NCBI RefSeq assembly: GCF_009856605.1
Contig: NZ_CP047242.1
Span: 556,001 to 620,000, forward strand
From: Trichormus variabilis 0441
Lineage (GTDB): Bacteria > Cyanobacteriota > Cyanobacteriia > Cyanobacteriales > Nostocaceae
Reading direction: 5' to 3'
DNA: 64,000 nt
Within the stretch, counting starts at the first letter, position 1, and the number at the start of each line of letters is the position of its first letter. The position numbers and the translations under genes were made by a program. This document shows positions 29,361 through 38,189 of the stretch, piece by piece. The notes below the pieces were generated by a model. That model ran no database searches and had not been told where the DNA came from. It worked only from the letters and a program-made list of their open reading frames with translations.

Positions 29361-30107
29361 TTAACTAGCCTCAGCCAATTTGTTTTCTATTTCTGATAAC
29401 TCGATGCCACCAGAGAAAGTTTTACTATTCATAATGAAGAAAGGTGTGCCAGCAATAGCTAACTTTTGCGCTATTTGGATATCTTTACTAATTGCGGCAT
29501 CAGCAAGCAGGCGATCGCTGTTAAACTTTTCTAAATCTAGATTGAGTTTTTTGGCAATATCTAAATACAAAGTTTCACCAAGTTGCTTTTGATTAGTAAA
29601 CAAAGCATCGTGATATTCCCAGAACTTACCTTGCTGAGTGGCTGCCCAAGCTGCCTTGGCTGCTGGCATAGCTTCATTATGAATGGGTATCAAAGGTAGA
29701 TGTTTATAAACTAAGGTTATTTCACCTGGATGCTTTGCTAGTAATTGTTTCAATGTGTCATGGGCTTTCGCACAGTAAGGACATTGAAAGTCAGAAAATT
29801 CTACTACTACCGCCTTTGATTGAGTGGCACTAGTAGTAGGAGAATCACCAATTACTGCTTGTGGATTATTTTTTAAATCTTGGAGAAATGCCTGCCGTAT
29901 TTGATTGACTTGCTCTTGTTGTTGCTGTTGGTAAACTTGCACAGAATCAATAATTACGTCTGGATGTTCGCGGAGAATTTGTAGAACCTGTTCTTCTAGT
30001 TTGGGACTGATGCGGCTGGCTGCTTGCACCGGTAAAGACCAACTTAAAACTAGGCACAATAGACCGAATATCACCCAATTACGTAGATACTGAAATAATT
30101 GACGCAT
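29361..30107 (-). CDS. DsbA-like thiol oxidoreductase, secreted or membrane-anchored
   Basis: 248 residues from the ATG at 30107, which places a signal peptide (WVIFGLLCLVLSWSLPVQAA) at the N-terminus; the longest frame begins at 30179 but puts that signal 24 residues inward. After a coiled region (Gln-rich, about 55-75) comes a thioredoxin fold with active site Cys109-Pro-Tyr-Cys112 (FSDFQCPYCAKAHDTLK) and the cis-Pro loop AGTPFF. It should form or shuffle disulfides in the periplasm or thylakoid lumen. The N-terminal layout is typical of cyanobacterial DsbA/thioredoxin_4 proteins. Confidence 0.88.
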   Translation of the reverse strand: MRQLFQYLRNWVIFGLLCLVLSWSLPVQAASRISPKLEEQVLQILREHPDVIIDSVQVYQQQQQEQVNQIRQAFLQDLKNNPQAVIGDSPTTSATQSKAVVVEFSDFQCPYCAKAHDTLKQLLAKHPGEITLVYKHLPLIPIHNEAMPAAKAAWAATQQGKFWEYHDALFTNQKQLGETLYLDIAKKLNLDLEKFNSDRLLADAAISKDIQIAQKLAIAGTPFFIMNSKTFSGGIELSEIENKLAEAS

Positions 30108-30202
30108 AGAAACATCTGGGAGAAAACAACACCTCCCTAGTATTCCCTGGAATTGCGCGAAGTAATAGTCTTGTTGCAAAAATCCAAAATTTTAGAAATC
30201 AT

Positions 30203-30354
30203 TAGGACTTACGCACACAGGTTGTCTGTTGAGACCGGATGTCAGGGTGTAAGGTTTTCAAACATTTATACCCCTATACCCCTACACCCCTATACCCCTA
30301 CACCCCTATACCCTTCTCCCAACCCTTGATCTTTCGTTTTCATGGGTAAGTCCT
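30203..30354. repeat. MITE-like element, TAGGACTTAC family (inverted copy)
   Basis: Left end TAGGACTTAC (30203-30212), right end GTAAGTCCT (30346-30354). Inside are CTGTTGAGACCGG and an expanded run of CCCCTATA/CCCCTACA units. Inverted relative to the copy at 14074 and with an extra insertion. Confidence 0.75.
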
Positions 30355-30359
30355 CATCA

Positions 30360-31220
30360 TTACAAATCAATGACTTTACTATCAATAGGTAAAGAAAAAT
30401 CACGCGACCACTCATTCCAAGAGCCAAAATAATTCCTAGCAGCAATTCCCACTTCATGGAGAGCCATAATTGTATTAGCAGCCCTAGAACCTTTAAAGCA
30501 ATAAACATACACAGTAGACTCGGAAGTAATCCCGACTGATTGACAAATGTCTAAGATTTCTGCTGTGGAACGGAACATGGGGATTCCCGTTTCAGAATTC
30601 ATGAAAAGATGCCATTCCAACCAGATAGCGTTGGGGATTCGACCCTTGCGGGGACAAAAATCAGCACCGTAGGGAGAAGAACTCAGTCCTTGCCATTCGG
30701 GGCGATCGCGCACATCTAATTTTATAATGGCTGGATTATCCAGCGCCTCTAACATCTCGCTTGTCGTCACTATCATCTCAGCTTGGGGACGTAATCTAAA
30801 GATACTGCTATCCCCTTGCGGAACTTCATCAGTGGTAGGTAAACCAGCCGCCAGCCAAGCTTGATATCCTCCGTGTAAAACAGATACCTGAGGACAACCC
30901 AAATACTTGAGTAAAAAAGCGGCTCGACAAGATTGTCCGTAGCCTCTATTGAACGCATCTTCATAGACAATTATTCTCTCCCCCCCAGATATTCCTAAAT
31001 TGCTCATAATTTTTGCAAAATACTCTTGCAAGTTCTTTAATCCGGTAGGAGAAGAATCTGCTGAAAGATAAGTGAAAAAATCTCGAATATTAACAGATTC
31101 AGGAATGTGAGCAACTGCATAATCTTCGGGAGCGCGTGTATCGATAATGACGGTTTTAAATGATTTTAGTGCTAATAAAGACGTGAGTTCTTGAGGAGTG
31201 ATGAGGAGTTTTGTATTCAC
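30360..31220 (-). CDS. Sulfurtransferase (tandem rhodanese domains)
   Basis: 286 residues, GTG start. It has two rhodanese folds: residues 10-130 (VIIDTRAPEDYAVAHIPESV), without an active Cys, and residues 150-280 with the catalytic loop CFKGSR (Cys241). This is the classic arrangement of thiosulfate / 3-mercaptopyruvate sulfurtransferases, which move sulfane sulfur from thiosulfate or mercaptopyruvate to cyanide or a thiol. The loop Cys-Phe-Lys-Gly-Ser-Arg differs from the usual CRKGVT/CGSGVT types, so the donor is uncertain. It is likely cytoplasmic. Confidence 0.88.
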   Translation of the reverse strand: MNTKLLITPQELTSLLALKSFKTVIIDTRAPEDYAVAHIPESVNIRDFFTYLSADSSPTGLKNLQEYFAKIMSNLGISGGERIIVYEDAFNRGYGQSCRAAFLLKYLGCPQVSVLHGGYQAWLAAGLPTTDEVPQGDSSIFRLRPQAEMIVTTSEMLEALDNPAIIKLDVRDRPEWQGLSSSPYGADFCPRKGRIPNAIWLEWHLFMNSETGIPMFRSTAEILDICQSVGITSESTVYVYCFKGSRAANTIMALHEVGIAARNYFGSWNEWSRDFSLPIDSKVIDL

Positions 31221-31363
31221 GCTTTCATACTTCTGTTATCGTGCTATTGGGCATTATCGCGCCCAGTTAATTTGCACTTTGAAGTAAAAATAACAGAAGT
31301 TGACTATAAATTTAGGTAAGCGTTAGGCTTAGGCGATCGCTACTTAATTCATAGTTGTATTAT

Positions 31364-32470
31364 TTATAAATCATCTAGTTTTTCTAATTTTAATACTACG
31401 GTTTCCAACTCAGATTCTAACTGCTCGATAGTTGGTAAATTATCTTGCACAAACTCCGGCAAGTTATCTTTTAATTGATATGTAGAAACACCAATAGGTT
31501 TATACATATCTCGTAGTGAATATTCGGCGATCACTTTATTTTTACTTCTACACAAAATGATTCCAATCGTAGACTGATCATTAGGGTGTCTCAATAAATC
31601 ATCTACGGCACTCACATAGAAATTCATTTTGCCAGAAAACTCTGGTTTAAAATCTTCAATCTTCAAATCAATCACCACAAAGCAGCGTAAACGCAGGTGA
31701 TAAAACAATAAATCTATATAAAAATCTTCGCCACCAACCTCTAGATGATACTGGCTACCAACAAAAGCGAAACCAACTCCTAACTCCAGCAAAAAATCAC
31801 GGATGTGCTTGATTAAAGCACGCTCTAAATCCCTTTCTAAAAAATCTTCGCCTAAGTTGAGAAAATCAAATGTATAGGGGTCTTTTAATAACTGCTGTGC
31901 TAATTCTGATTGTGGTTGAGGTAAGGTGTTGTTAAAGTTTGTGGTTGCTTTACCTTGGCGTTGATATAACTTGCTTTCAATCTGGTGAACTAAAACATTG
32001 CGACTCCAACCATTTTGAATGGTTTGCTGTGCATACCATAAACGCTCTGCTGGATCTTTAACAGCATCTAAAAGACGGACATTATGACCCCAAGGAATTT
32101 GTGCAACAGCTTGTTGCACAAACTCTTCATCATTATAAGCTTCAGCAAATGCCCGCATATACTTGAGGTTTCTAGATGAAAAGCCTTTGATGTCCGGAAA
32201 AGCCTTTCGCAAGTCAGAGGCCAGTCGATCAATTACTTTTGCACCCCACCCTTGCTGCTGTTGCCGATGGAGAATATCTCGCCCAATTTGCCAGTACAGC
32301 AAGACTAACTCTTTATTGACTGCAACTACCGCCCTTAATTGTGCGTTGGAAATTCGCGTCTTTAAATCAACTAAAAAATCTTCGTAACCTACAGTATCAG
32401 ATGTACTACCTTGTGAAAATTTAGGTGTATTATCTGCCATAAATACTTTCATCACCTGACTAACTCTCAC
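31364..32470 (-). CDS. YhcG/DUF1016-type PDDEXK nuclease-fold protein
   Basis: 368 residues. The N-terminal part (LVLLYWQIGRDILHRQQQQG, KAFPDIKGFSSRNLKYMRAF) and the C-terminal PDDEXK part (VGGEDFYIDLLFYHLRLRCF, then VVIDLKIEDFKPE) match the YhcG/DUF1016 family. The conserved Asp (YIDL) and the D-x-K (IDLK) are in place. YhcG-type proteins are sporadic in bacteria and often sit with mobile or defence genes; a DNA-cleaving or repair role is inferred by fold only. Start may be M1 or M11 (MADNTPKF). It is divergent from the GTPase at 32526. Confidence 0.85.
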   Translation of the reverse strand: MRVSQVMKVFMADNTPKFSQGSTSDTVGYEDFLVDLKTRISNAQLRAVVAVNKELVLLYWQIGRDILHRQQQQGWGAKVIDRLASDLRKAFPDIKGFSSRNLKYMRAFAEAYNDEEFVQQAVAQIPWGHNVRLLDAVKDPAERLWYAQQTIQNGWSRNVLVHQIESKLYQRQGKATTNFNNTLPQPQSELAQQLLKDPYTFDFLNLGEDFLERDLERALIKHIRDFLLELGVGFAFVGSQYHLEVGGEDFYIDLLFYHLRLRCFVVIDLKIEDFKPEFSGKMNFYVSAVDDLLRHPNDQSTIGIILCRSKNKVIAEYSLRDMYKPIGVSTYQLKDNLPEFVQDNLPTIEQLESELETVVLKLEKLDDL

Positions 32471-32525
32471 TTTACTGTAAGTTGACTAACAATACAGACA
32501 GGCTCGGAATTAGATCAAAATAGAA

Positions 32526-33899
32526 ATGTCACTTGTTGTTTATCCTAACCCCGTGCGTAATCTCCAAGAAACTCATTTAAACCGCGCCCGTGCCAGCTTG
32601 AGACAAGCACTGTCTTGGTATGGATATCTTCGTAAATCGGGGCATTTATCATCTAACCCAGAGTTGGCTGGTTTGGTGAAACCAGAAATTGAAGCTTTAA
32701 ACTCCACACTGAACAAGCTGGACTCGAATGTGATTAGAATCGCCGCTTTTGGTCTGGTGAGTCGCGGTAAGTCGGCGGTGTTAAATGCTTTATTGGGCAG
32801 TAAAATTTTGCAAACAGGCCCCCTCAACGGTGTGACTCAATGGCCGCGTTCTGTACGTTGGCAGCCAGGGGGCAAGGTGATAGTAGAGTTAATTGATACC
32901 CCAGGACTGGATGAAATTCAGGGTGAGTCTCGCGCACAAATGGCGCGGGATGTGGTGCGTCAAGCTGATTTGATTTTATTTGTGGTGTCTGGGGATATTA
33001 CCCGCACTGAATATCAAGCACTCTTGGAATTACGACAGGCACAGAAACCGCTAATTTTGGTTTTTAACAAAATCGACTTATACCCAGATACAGACCAGGC
33101 GGCAATTTATCGAAATTTACAACAACTAGGCGCAGGAAACCCCCAAGCCAAGCCTTTATTACCTGACGAAATTGTTATGGTGGCGGCGGAACCTGCACCG
33201 ATGGAGGTGCGAGTTGAGTGGCCTGATGGGCGGGTGAGTTATGAATGGGAAACACCACCACCCCAGGTAGACGAACTTAAGCAGACCATTTTAAATATTC
33301 TCAACCGGGAAGGCCGATCTCTCCTCGCTTTAAATGCCCTAATTCAAGCAAGGGACGCAGAAGCAGCGATCGCCCAAAAAACTATTGACATCCGCCAACA
33401 AGAGGCGGAAGATATCATCTGGCAATTTACTAAATACAAAGCCCTCGCTGTAGGACTAAATCCCATTGCCTTTTTGGATATTCTCGGCGGAACCGTGGCT
33501 GATTTGGCTTTAATTCGCTCTCTGGCGCGGTTATATGGTCTGCCTATAACTAGCTATGAAGCCGGAAAAATTTTAAAAACAATCTTCATCAGTTCCGGTG
33601 GCTTATTGCTGGGAGAATTGGGTAGTAGCTTTTTATTAGGATTAGGTAAAAGTGCTGCGGCTTTAACTAGTGGCGATAATCCTACAAATGTTACTGCCTT
33701 TGCTGGAAGTGCGATCGCTCAAGCCGGAATTGCCGGTTATGGAGCCTATTCTGTTGGCAAAGCTGCCCAAGTATATCTGGAAAAAGGCTGCACTTGGGGG
33801 CAGTTAGGCGCTAGTACCGTAATTACAGAAATCTTGTCTCAAGTTGACCAAAATACAATTCTGTATCGGCTGCAACAAGAATTAGGCATGAAATATTGA
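32526..33899 (+). CDS. Dynamin/Era-like GTPase with C-terminal DUF697-type membrane region
   Basis: 457 residues. The G1 loop GLVSRGKS (76-83), G3 DTPG (124-127) and G4 NKID (180-183) define a TRAFAC-class GTPase. After a helical stretch rich in charged residues (about 270-310), residues 315-440 hold hydrophobic Gly/Ala-rich segments, including LLLGELGSSFLLGLGKSAAA, typical of DUF697 proteins. Cyanobacteria carry several such GTPases; roles in membrane or protein-complex handling are proposed, not proven. Divergent from the YhcG-type gene across a 55-bp gap. Confidence 0.87.
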   Translation: MSLVVYPNPVRNLQETHLNRARASLRQALSWYGYLRKSGHLSSNPELAGLVKPEIEALNSTLNKLDSNVIRIAAFGLVSRGKSAVLNALLGSKILQTGPLNGVTQWPRSVRWQPGGKVIVELIDTPGLDEIQGESRAQMARDVVRQADLILFVVSGDITRTEYQALLELRQAQKPLILVFNKIDLYPDTDQAAIYRNLQQLGAGNPQAKPLLPDEIVMVAAEPAPMEVRVEWPDGRVSYEWETPPPQVDELKQTILNILNREGRSLLALNALIQARDAEAAIAQKTIDIRQQEAEDIIWQFTKYKALAVGLNPIAFLDILGGTVADLALIRSLARLYGLPITSYEAGKILKTIFISSGGLLLGELGSSFLLGLGKSAAALTSGDNPTNVTAFAGSAIAQAGIAGYGAYSVGKAAQVYLEKGCTWGQLGASTVITEILSQVDQNTILYRLQQELGMKY

Positions 33900-34231
33900 G
33901 AATAAATAAATAATATTGCCCTAATTATTACTATTGTTGAGAAATTGTCAATTTCCATCAAATTCCTCTGATAAACGTGTTCAAATGCAATTTTCAGAGG
34001 CAACATAAAAGATATGGCAGTTATTTGCTAATAGTCCAGTTAGCACAGCACTTATACCTGTTTCCATTCAAGATGAAAAGAGAGGAATTCCCAATAAGAT
34101 TGGCTCACAAAATGGCGGTGTTCACCACTACAATCTTGGGAAAGCCTATCTAAACTGGAAATATCTGCTCTGAAATCAGTTAACTGTTAACTGTTAACAG
34201 TCACAGCGTAGTCATAAAAAGGCGAAAAACC
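33900..34231. other. Intergenic region upstream of CP12
   Basis: 332 bp, presumed to hold the CP12 promoter. The visible landmark is the triple GTTAAC repeat at 34179-34199. No open frame or RNA gene recognised. Confidence 0.5.
34179..34199. promoter_or_regulatory. Three GTTAAC palindromes in 7-bp register upstream of CP12
   Basis: GTTAACT-GTTAACT-GTTAACA ends 32 bases before the CP12 ATG. Each unit is a palindrome. It could be an operator or simply a short STRR array; sequence alone cannot decide. Confidence 0.4.
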
Positions 34232-34510
34232 ATGACAATGACCTTCAACGTAGCCCCAGCAGCCGCAAACTCTGACAACAACGGGACTACAAATTTAGAA
34301 AAAGCCATCCTCGCAGCGATCGCTGAAGCTCGTAATACTTGCGAACAAAATGGTGATGGTTCTCCCAACTGTGCCGTAGCTTGGGATATTGTGGAAGAAT
34401 TACAAGCTGAAAAGTCTCATCAACAGCAAGCACAAAAACGTAAGAATTCTCTAGAAAGTTTCTGCGACCTCCATCCAGAAGCCTTGGAATGTCTGATTTA
34501 TGATGTTTAA
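34232..34510 (+). CDS. cp12: CP12, redox regulator of the Calvin cycle
   Basis: A 92-residue, mostly disordered protein. It has the N-terminal Cys pair (CEQNGDGSPNCAVAWD), the core AWDIVEELQAE, and the C-terminal Cys pair in FCDLHPEALECLIYDV. CP12 binds GAPDH and then phosphoribulokinase in the dark, when its disulfides form, switching off both enzymes; reduction by thioredoxin frees them. Both Cys pairs are present, so it should be able to bind both partners. The C-terminal tail ends in IYDV rather than the more usual YDD/YED. ATG start with AAGG nine bases upstream. Monocistronic. Confidence 0.95.
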   Translation: MTMTFNVAPAAANSDNNGTTNLEKAILAAIAEARNTCEQNGDGSPNCAVAWDIVEELQAEKSHQQQAQKRKNSLESFCDLHPEALECLIYDV

Positions 34511-34513
34511 TTA

Positions 34514-34590
34514 ATAGGACTTACGCACCCAGATTTTCTGTTGAGAACGGGTGTAAGGGTGTAAGGGTTTCCAACATTTATACCCATAAC
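34514..34590. repeat. Partial TAGGACTTAC-family repeat
   Basis: Left end TAGGACTTACGCACCCAG followed by CTGTTGAGAACGGGTG and GTGTAAGGGTGTAAGGG; the right terminus is not present. A truncated relative of the element at 30203. Confidence 0.6.
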
Positions 34591-34646
34591 GGCTAACTGG
34601 TAAAACACAATTACCAATTAGCCATTACCAATTTCTTGATAAATAT

Positions 34647-35465
34647 TTAACCCGACTTGATATCAGTCATAGCCAATTGAGTAACTTGTTGAATCGCATT
34701 TAAATCTGGTGGTGGCGTTTCGCTTTCCATGTTCAACCATAGGAGATATTCGATATTTCCCGCCGGGCCAGTAATCGGTGACCAAGTTAAGCCCTTATAC
34801 TTCCAGCCTAATTTATCAGCCGCTTGCCACACCTGAAAAATAGCGTCAGCTTGGTCGTGGGGATCGCGAACAACGCCTTTTTTACCCACACGAGATTTTC
34901 CCACCTCAAACTGTGGCTTAACCAATAGCACGGCTTCTCGTGGGGGTTGAGTTAATTGCCATAAGGCTGGCAAAATCTTAGTTAAGGAAATAAAAGAAAC
35001 ATCCACCACTGCCAAATCGGGGATAGCATCCCCATCACCATATAAATCTTCAGGTTGCAATTGACGTAAATTAGTACGTTCGCGCAAAATCACCTGAGGA
35101 TTGTTTCGTAAACCCCAATCGGTTTGCCCGTAACCCACATCGATACCGTAAACTAGCTTTGCCCCAGCTTGGAGTAAACAATCAGTAAAACCACCCGTAG
35201 ATATGCCCCCATCCAAGCAAACACGCCCATTTACAGAGATGGCGAATAATTCCAAACCCTTAGCCAGTTTCTCACCACCACGGGAAACAAAGCGCGATCG
35301 CTCTTTAATTTTAATCTGAGCCGCAACATCAACCTCTGTCCCCGGCTTATCAATTACCTGTTCATTAACAGTCACTTCCCCCGCCTGAATTAGCCTCTGT
35401 GCTAAAGTGCGAGAATTACATAAGTTTAACTCTACTAATAAATTATCTAGTCGCTGTTTAGCCAA
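34647..35465 (-). CDS. tlyA: TlyA family rRNA (cytidine-2'-O)-methyltransferase
   Basis: An N-terminal S4 RNA-binding domain (LAKQRLDNLLVELNLC, TLAQRLIQAGEVTVN) is followed by an FtsJ/RrmJ-type SAM methyltransferase (CLDGGISTGGFTDCLLQAGA, VYGIDVGYGQ, DLAVVDVSFISLTKI, VLLVKPQFEVG). The family 2'-O-methylates rRNA; TlyA is also called a hemolysin historically. I start at the TTG at 35465, because GGAAGG lies five bases upstream and the protein then opens at the S4 domain (272 residues). The longer ATG frame from 35507 adds 14 residues lacking family similarity. Confidence 0.9.
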   Translation of the reverse strand: MAKQRLDNLLVELNLCNSRTLAQRLIQAGEVTVNEQVIDKPGTEVDVAAQIKIKERSRFVSRGGEKLAKGLELFAISVNGRVCLDGGISTGGFTDCLLQAGAKLVYGIDVGYGQTDWGLRNNPQVILRERTNLRQLQPEDLYGDGDAIPDLAVVDVSFISLTKILPALWQLTQPPREAVLLVKPQFEVGKSRVGKKGVVRDPHDQADAIFQVWQAADKLGWKYKGLTWSPITGPAGNIEYLLWLNMESETPPPDLNAIQQVTQLAMTDIKSG

Positions 35466-35558
35466 ATTTACCTTCCACAAATATTCTGGAAATACTAATA
35501 ATATCAATTCTGGCTAATTACTTACCTTATTCTTAACCTCGTTGCAGGCTATTACAAA

Positions 35559-36344
35559 TTACCCAAGTCTGCTTAAAACATATTCACGAGTGCGAGAATC
35601 ATGAGGGCTGTTAAATATTTTCTTAGTCAGACCAAATTCAACTAATTGACCAATTCTACTTTCATTGCCTTTAAAAAATGCAGTGAAATCTGATATACGA
35701 CTAATCTGAGGTAAATTATGGCTGACTATCACCATCGTTAATTCAGAACGAAGACGTAAACTCTGAATTAAACTTTCTACTTTCATACTAGCTATAGGGT
35801 CAAGACCAAAACAAGGCTCATCCATTAACAAAACTTTTGGCTTAACTGCTAAAGCACGGGCAATACAAAGTCGTTGTTGTTGACCACCAGAAAGGTCTAA
35901 TGCGGATTTGTGTATTTTATGTTTTATTTCATCCCACAAATCAGCATCTTTAAGTGCGGATTCTACAATATCATCTATTTCTAATTTTGGTCGCCATCCA
36001 ACTATTTTTACCCCATAAGCCACATTATCATAAACACTCATGGGGAAAAGATTAGGTTTGGGATGTACCATACTCACTTGTCGGCGTAGCCGATTCAAGT
36101 TAACTCGACGCTCATAAATATTTTGATTAAAAAATTCTACCCTGCCTTCTACACGCACTTCTGACTCTAGTTCATTCATCCGATTGAGACATTTAAGGAA
36201 GGTAGATTTTCCACAACCACTAGGGCCAATAATAGCAGTTACTTTGCTCTGGTATATCTCCATAGACACCCCCTCAAGTATTTTTTGGGTGTCATAATAA
36301 AAGCTGAGATTGTTGACTTTAATGGCTGGAATTAGTTTACTCAT
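35559..36344 (-). CDS. Divergent PstB-like ABC ATPase (altered Q-loop)
   Basis: 261 residues, clearly a PstB paralogue: Walker A GPSGCGKS (40-47), signature LSGGQQQR (151-158), Walker B LLMDEP (172-177, Glu176) and switch His209 are kept. The Q-loop reads MVHPKPN (92-98) where PstB has MVFQRPN, so the glutamine that contacts magnesium and the permease is replaced by Pro95. The D-loop region is FGLDP rather than SALDP, and two residues (LR) are inserted before SELT. A strong hairpin lies between it and pstB, implying separate transcription. It may be a specialised or decaying subunit. Confidence 0.88.
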   Translation of the reverse strand: MSKLIPAIKVNNLSFYYDTQKILEGVSMEIYQSKVTAIIGPSGCGKSTFLKCLNRMNELESEVRVEGRVEFFNQNIYERRVNLNRLRRQVSMVHPKPNLFPMSVYDNVAYGVKIVGWRPKLEIDDIVESALKDADLWDEIKHKIHKSALDLSGGQQQRLCIARALAVKPKVLLMDEPCFGLDPIASMKVESLIQSLRLRSELTMVIVSHNLPQISRISDFTAFFKGNESRIGQLVEFGLTKKIFNSPHDSRTREYVLSRLG

Positions 36345-36598
36345 AAAAAGGCTGGCAATAAATATTGACTCGACAAAGTAGTAGAAATCAGTGCTGTTGT
36401 TTCACGATTTGTGAAGCCAATATTGAATAGTCATGCTTCCAGATTGGGAAGACCAATATTCATTTATAGCTAGATAGCAGTTTTTATCAAACAGATATTT
36501 GCATCACAAGCATTTTCTTTACCAAAGATATGTGGTATGATTCAATCAAGTTAAAATCAAGCAGTTAGCAACCCAAACTAAACCTACACTTACTCATG

Positions 36599-36617
36599 AG
36601 TTTAAGGTGAGGTAATT
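36599..36617 (-). promoter_or_regulatory. Possible weak Pho box for the second pstB
   Basis: On the minus strand AATTACCT-CAC-CTTAAACT: two 8-mers resembling the cyanobacterial Pho box (CTTAACCT type) in the expected 11-bp register, about 255 bp upstream of the ATG. Only two units and imperfect. Confidence 0.3.
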
Positions 36618-36849
36618 TTTTGTTTATCGTTTGAAATTATCTCATTCCTGTACCCCAATATCAGGAAGTATATTACTTTTATTGCCTAAAGATTGAAAAT
36701 ACTAGTGTATACACTGACTAAATTTAATTTAGACGCTCTGATAAATGGTGATAATTAATTCATGAGACAGATATCTAATACAACACTTACTTAATCATTT
36801 ATATCTCTGTATTTTACAAAGTATATAATAATTACTATTTTATAAGATG

Positions 36850-36906
36850 TATTAAAAGTCTTGGTAAACTCATTCGCCCATAAGCGATAAAGTTTACCAA
36901 GACTTT
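36850..36906 (-). terminator. Probable rho-independent terminator of the pst operon
   Basis: Perfect 16-bp arms AAAGTCTTGGTAAACT (36855-36870) and AGTTTACCAAGACTTT (36891-36906), 20-base loop. Read on the minus strand the stem is followed by TTTTAATAC, and it lies about 205 bp after the pstB stop. It separates pstB from the divergent second ATPase. Confidence 0.65.
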
Positions 36907-37110
36907 ATATTATTTAGACGCAAGAAATTTACCCAAGAAATTAGTTGGTCATTTTTATAAATATAGGGCTTACGCAAGTGTCATCATCAAACTAACTGTA
37001 GTGTGCGTCAACCCGGATATGATGGGCAATGCCCACCCTACAGATACTTACTTGATTTTGAATTTTGAATTGGTATAATTTATTGTTTGGTGTTTCCTAA
37101 ATACCTCACT

Positions 37111-37893
37111 TTAGCCAAAGCGACCTGAAACATAGTCACGGGTGCGAGAATCGAGGGGGTTGCTAAAGATTTGAGTAGTTACACCAAATTCCACCATTTG
37201 ACCAATACGACTTTCATCCGTACTGAAAAAAGCTGTGAAATCAGATACGCGAGTTGCTTGCTGCATATTATGCGTGACGATCGCAATGGTCAATTCTGAG
37301 CGTAAACTATGAATAAGTTCCTCAACTTTCATCGTAGCGATGGGGTCTAGTGCAGAACAAGGCTCATCCATTAACAGAACTTTTGGCTTAATCGCTAAAG
37401 CACGCGCAATACAAAGCCGTTGCTGTTGACCTCCAGAAAGCCCTAAAGCTGATTTATTTAACTTATCCTTGACTTCTTGCCATAAAGCTGCACCCTTGAG
37501 CGCAGATTCAACAATTTCATCTAAATCTGCTTGTGGTAATTTAGCAGATATTCTCACACCATAAGCCACATTTTCATAAATACTCATGGGGAAGGGATTA
37601 GGTCTTTGAAAAACCATACCAATTTGGCGGCGTAATCTATTAATATTGATGCGCGGGTCATAAATATTTTGACCAAAGAAATCAACAACCCCTTCTACCT
37701 TGACTGGGCCTTCTAATTCGCTAATACGGTTGAGGGTTTTGATAAAGGTTGACTTACCGCAACCACTAGGGCCGATAATTGCTGTTACTTTATTGCGGTA
37801 AATATCCATTGAAATCCCTTCAATGGCTTTTGATGTGTTGTAATAAAAACTCAGGTCTTTAACTTTAATTGCAGGGATTAATTGTTGATTCAT
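37111..37893 (-). CDS. pstB: Phosphate ABC transporter ATP-binding protein
   Basis: 260 residues. All ABC motifs are canonical: Walker A GPSGCGKS (41-48), Q-loop MVFQRPNPFP (Gln96), signature LSGGQQQR (152-159), Walker B LLMDEP (Glu177), D-loop SALDP, switch His208. It powers import of inorganic phosphate through PstCA at the inner membrane. Last gene of the pstS-C-A-B block, 296 bp after pstA, followed by the hairpin at 36850. Expected to be induced in phosphate limitation with the rest of the operon. Confidence 0.95.
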   Translation of the reverse strand: MNQQLIPAIKVKDLSFYYNTSKAIEGISMDIYRNKVTAIIGPSGCGKSTFIKTLNRISELEGPVKVEGVVDFFGQNIYDPRININRLRRQIGMVFQRPNPFPMSIYENVAYGVRISAKLPQADLDEIVESALKGAALWQEVKDKLNKSALGLSGGQQQRLCIARALAIKPKVLLMDEPCSALDPIATMKVEELIHSLRSELTIAIVTHNMQQATRVSDFTAFFSTDESRIGQMVEFGVTTQIFSNPLDSRTRDYVSGRFG

Positions 37894-38189
37894 AGTGCTA
37901 AATTAGGTCAGTATAAATAATTGACTTTAGGTACAAGTAAATTAAGTATTATGTTTTTGCTGGGCATTGCTCATTATATAAGTGCCGAGATTTTTGAGAA
38001 AATCCAATCAGATTCCCACATAAAATCAAGAAAAAGCTTTTGTCTTATACCAACTTTATATAAGATTTCACATAATATAAAATTTATTGATTTATCTGCA
38101 TTTATCTGCGTCCATCTGCGTTCAATTATTCTCGGCATATCATTCTATTTAGCTTCATATTAATTTTGTATGAGTGTGGGTTATATTTT
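37894..38189. other. 296-bp gap between pstA and pstB
   Basis: AT-rich. Three ~10-bp direct units (ATCTGCATTT, ATCTGCGTCC, ATCTGCGTTC) lie at about 38096-38125; otherwise featureless. An open frame crosses it on the plus strand but begins with TTG and has low-complexity content, so it is not called. Confidence 0.45.

Larger units (their letters stand above)
36345..37110. other. 766-bp gap between the two pstB-type genes
   Basis: AT-rich. It contains the hairpin at 36855-36906, a weak Pho-box-like pair at 36599-36617 and a small palindromic fragment around 37000-37045 (GTGCGTCAACCC, GCCCACCCTACAG). No coding frame seen. Confidence 0.5.

Noticed and set aside
37921..38163. Plus-strand frame of 80 codons between pstA and pstB
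   Set aside because: TTG start, AT-rich, crosses ATCTGC direct repeats and lies antisense to the pst operon.
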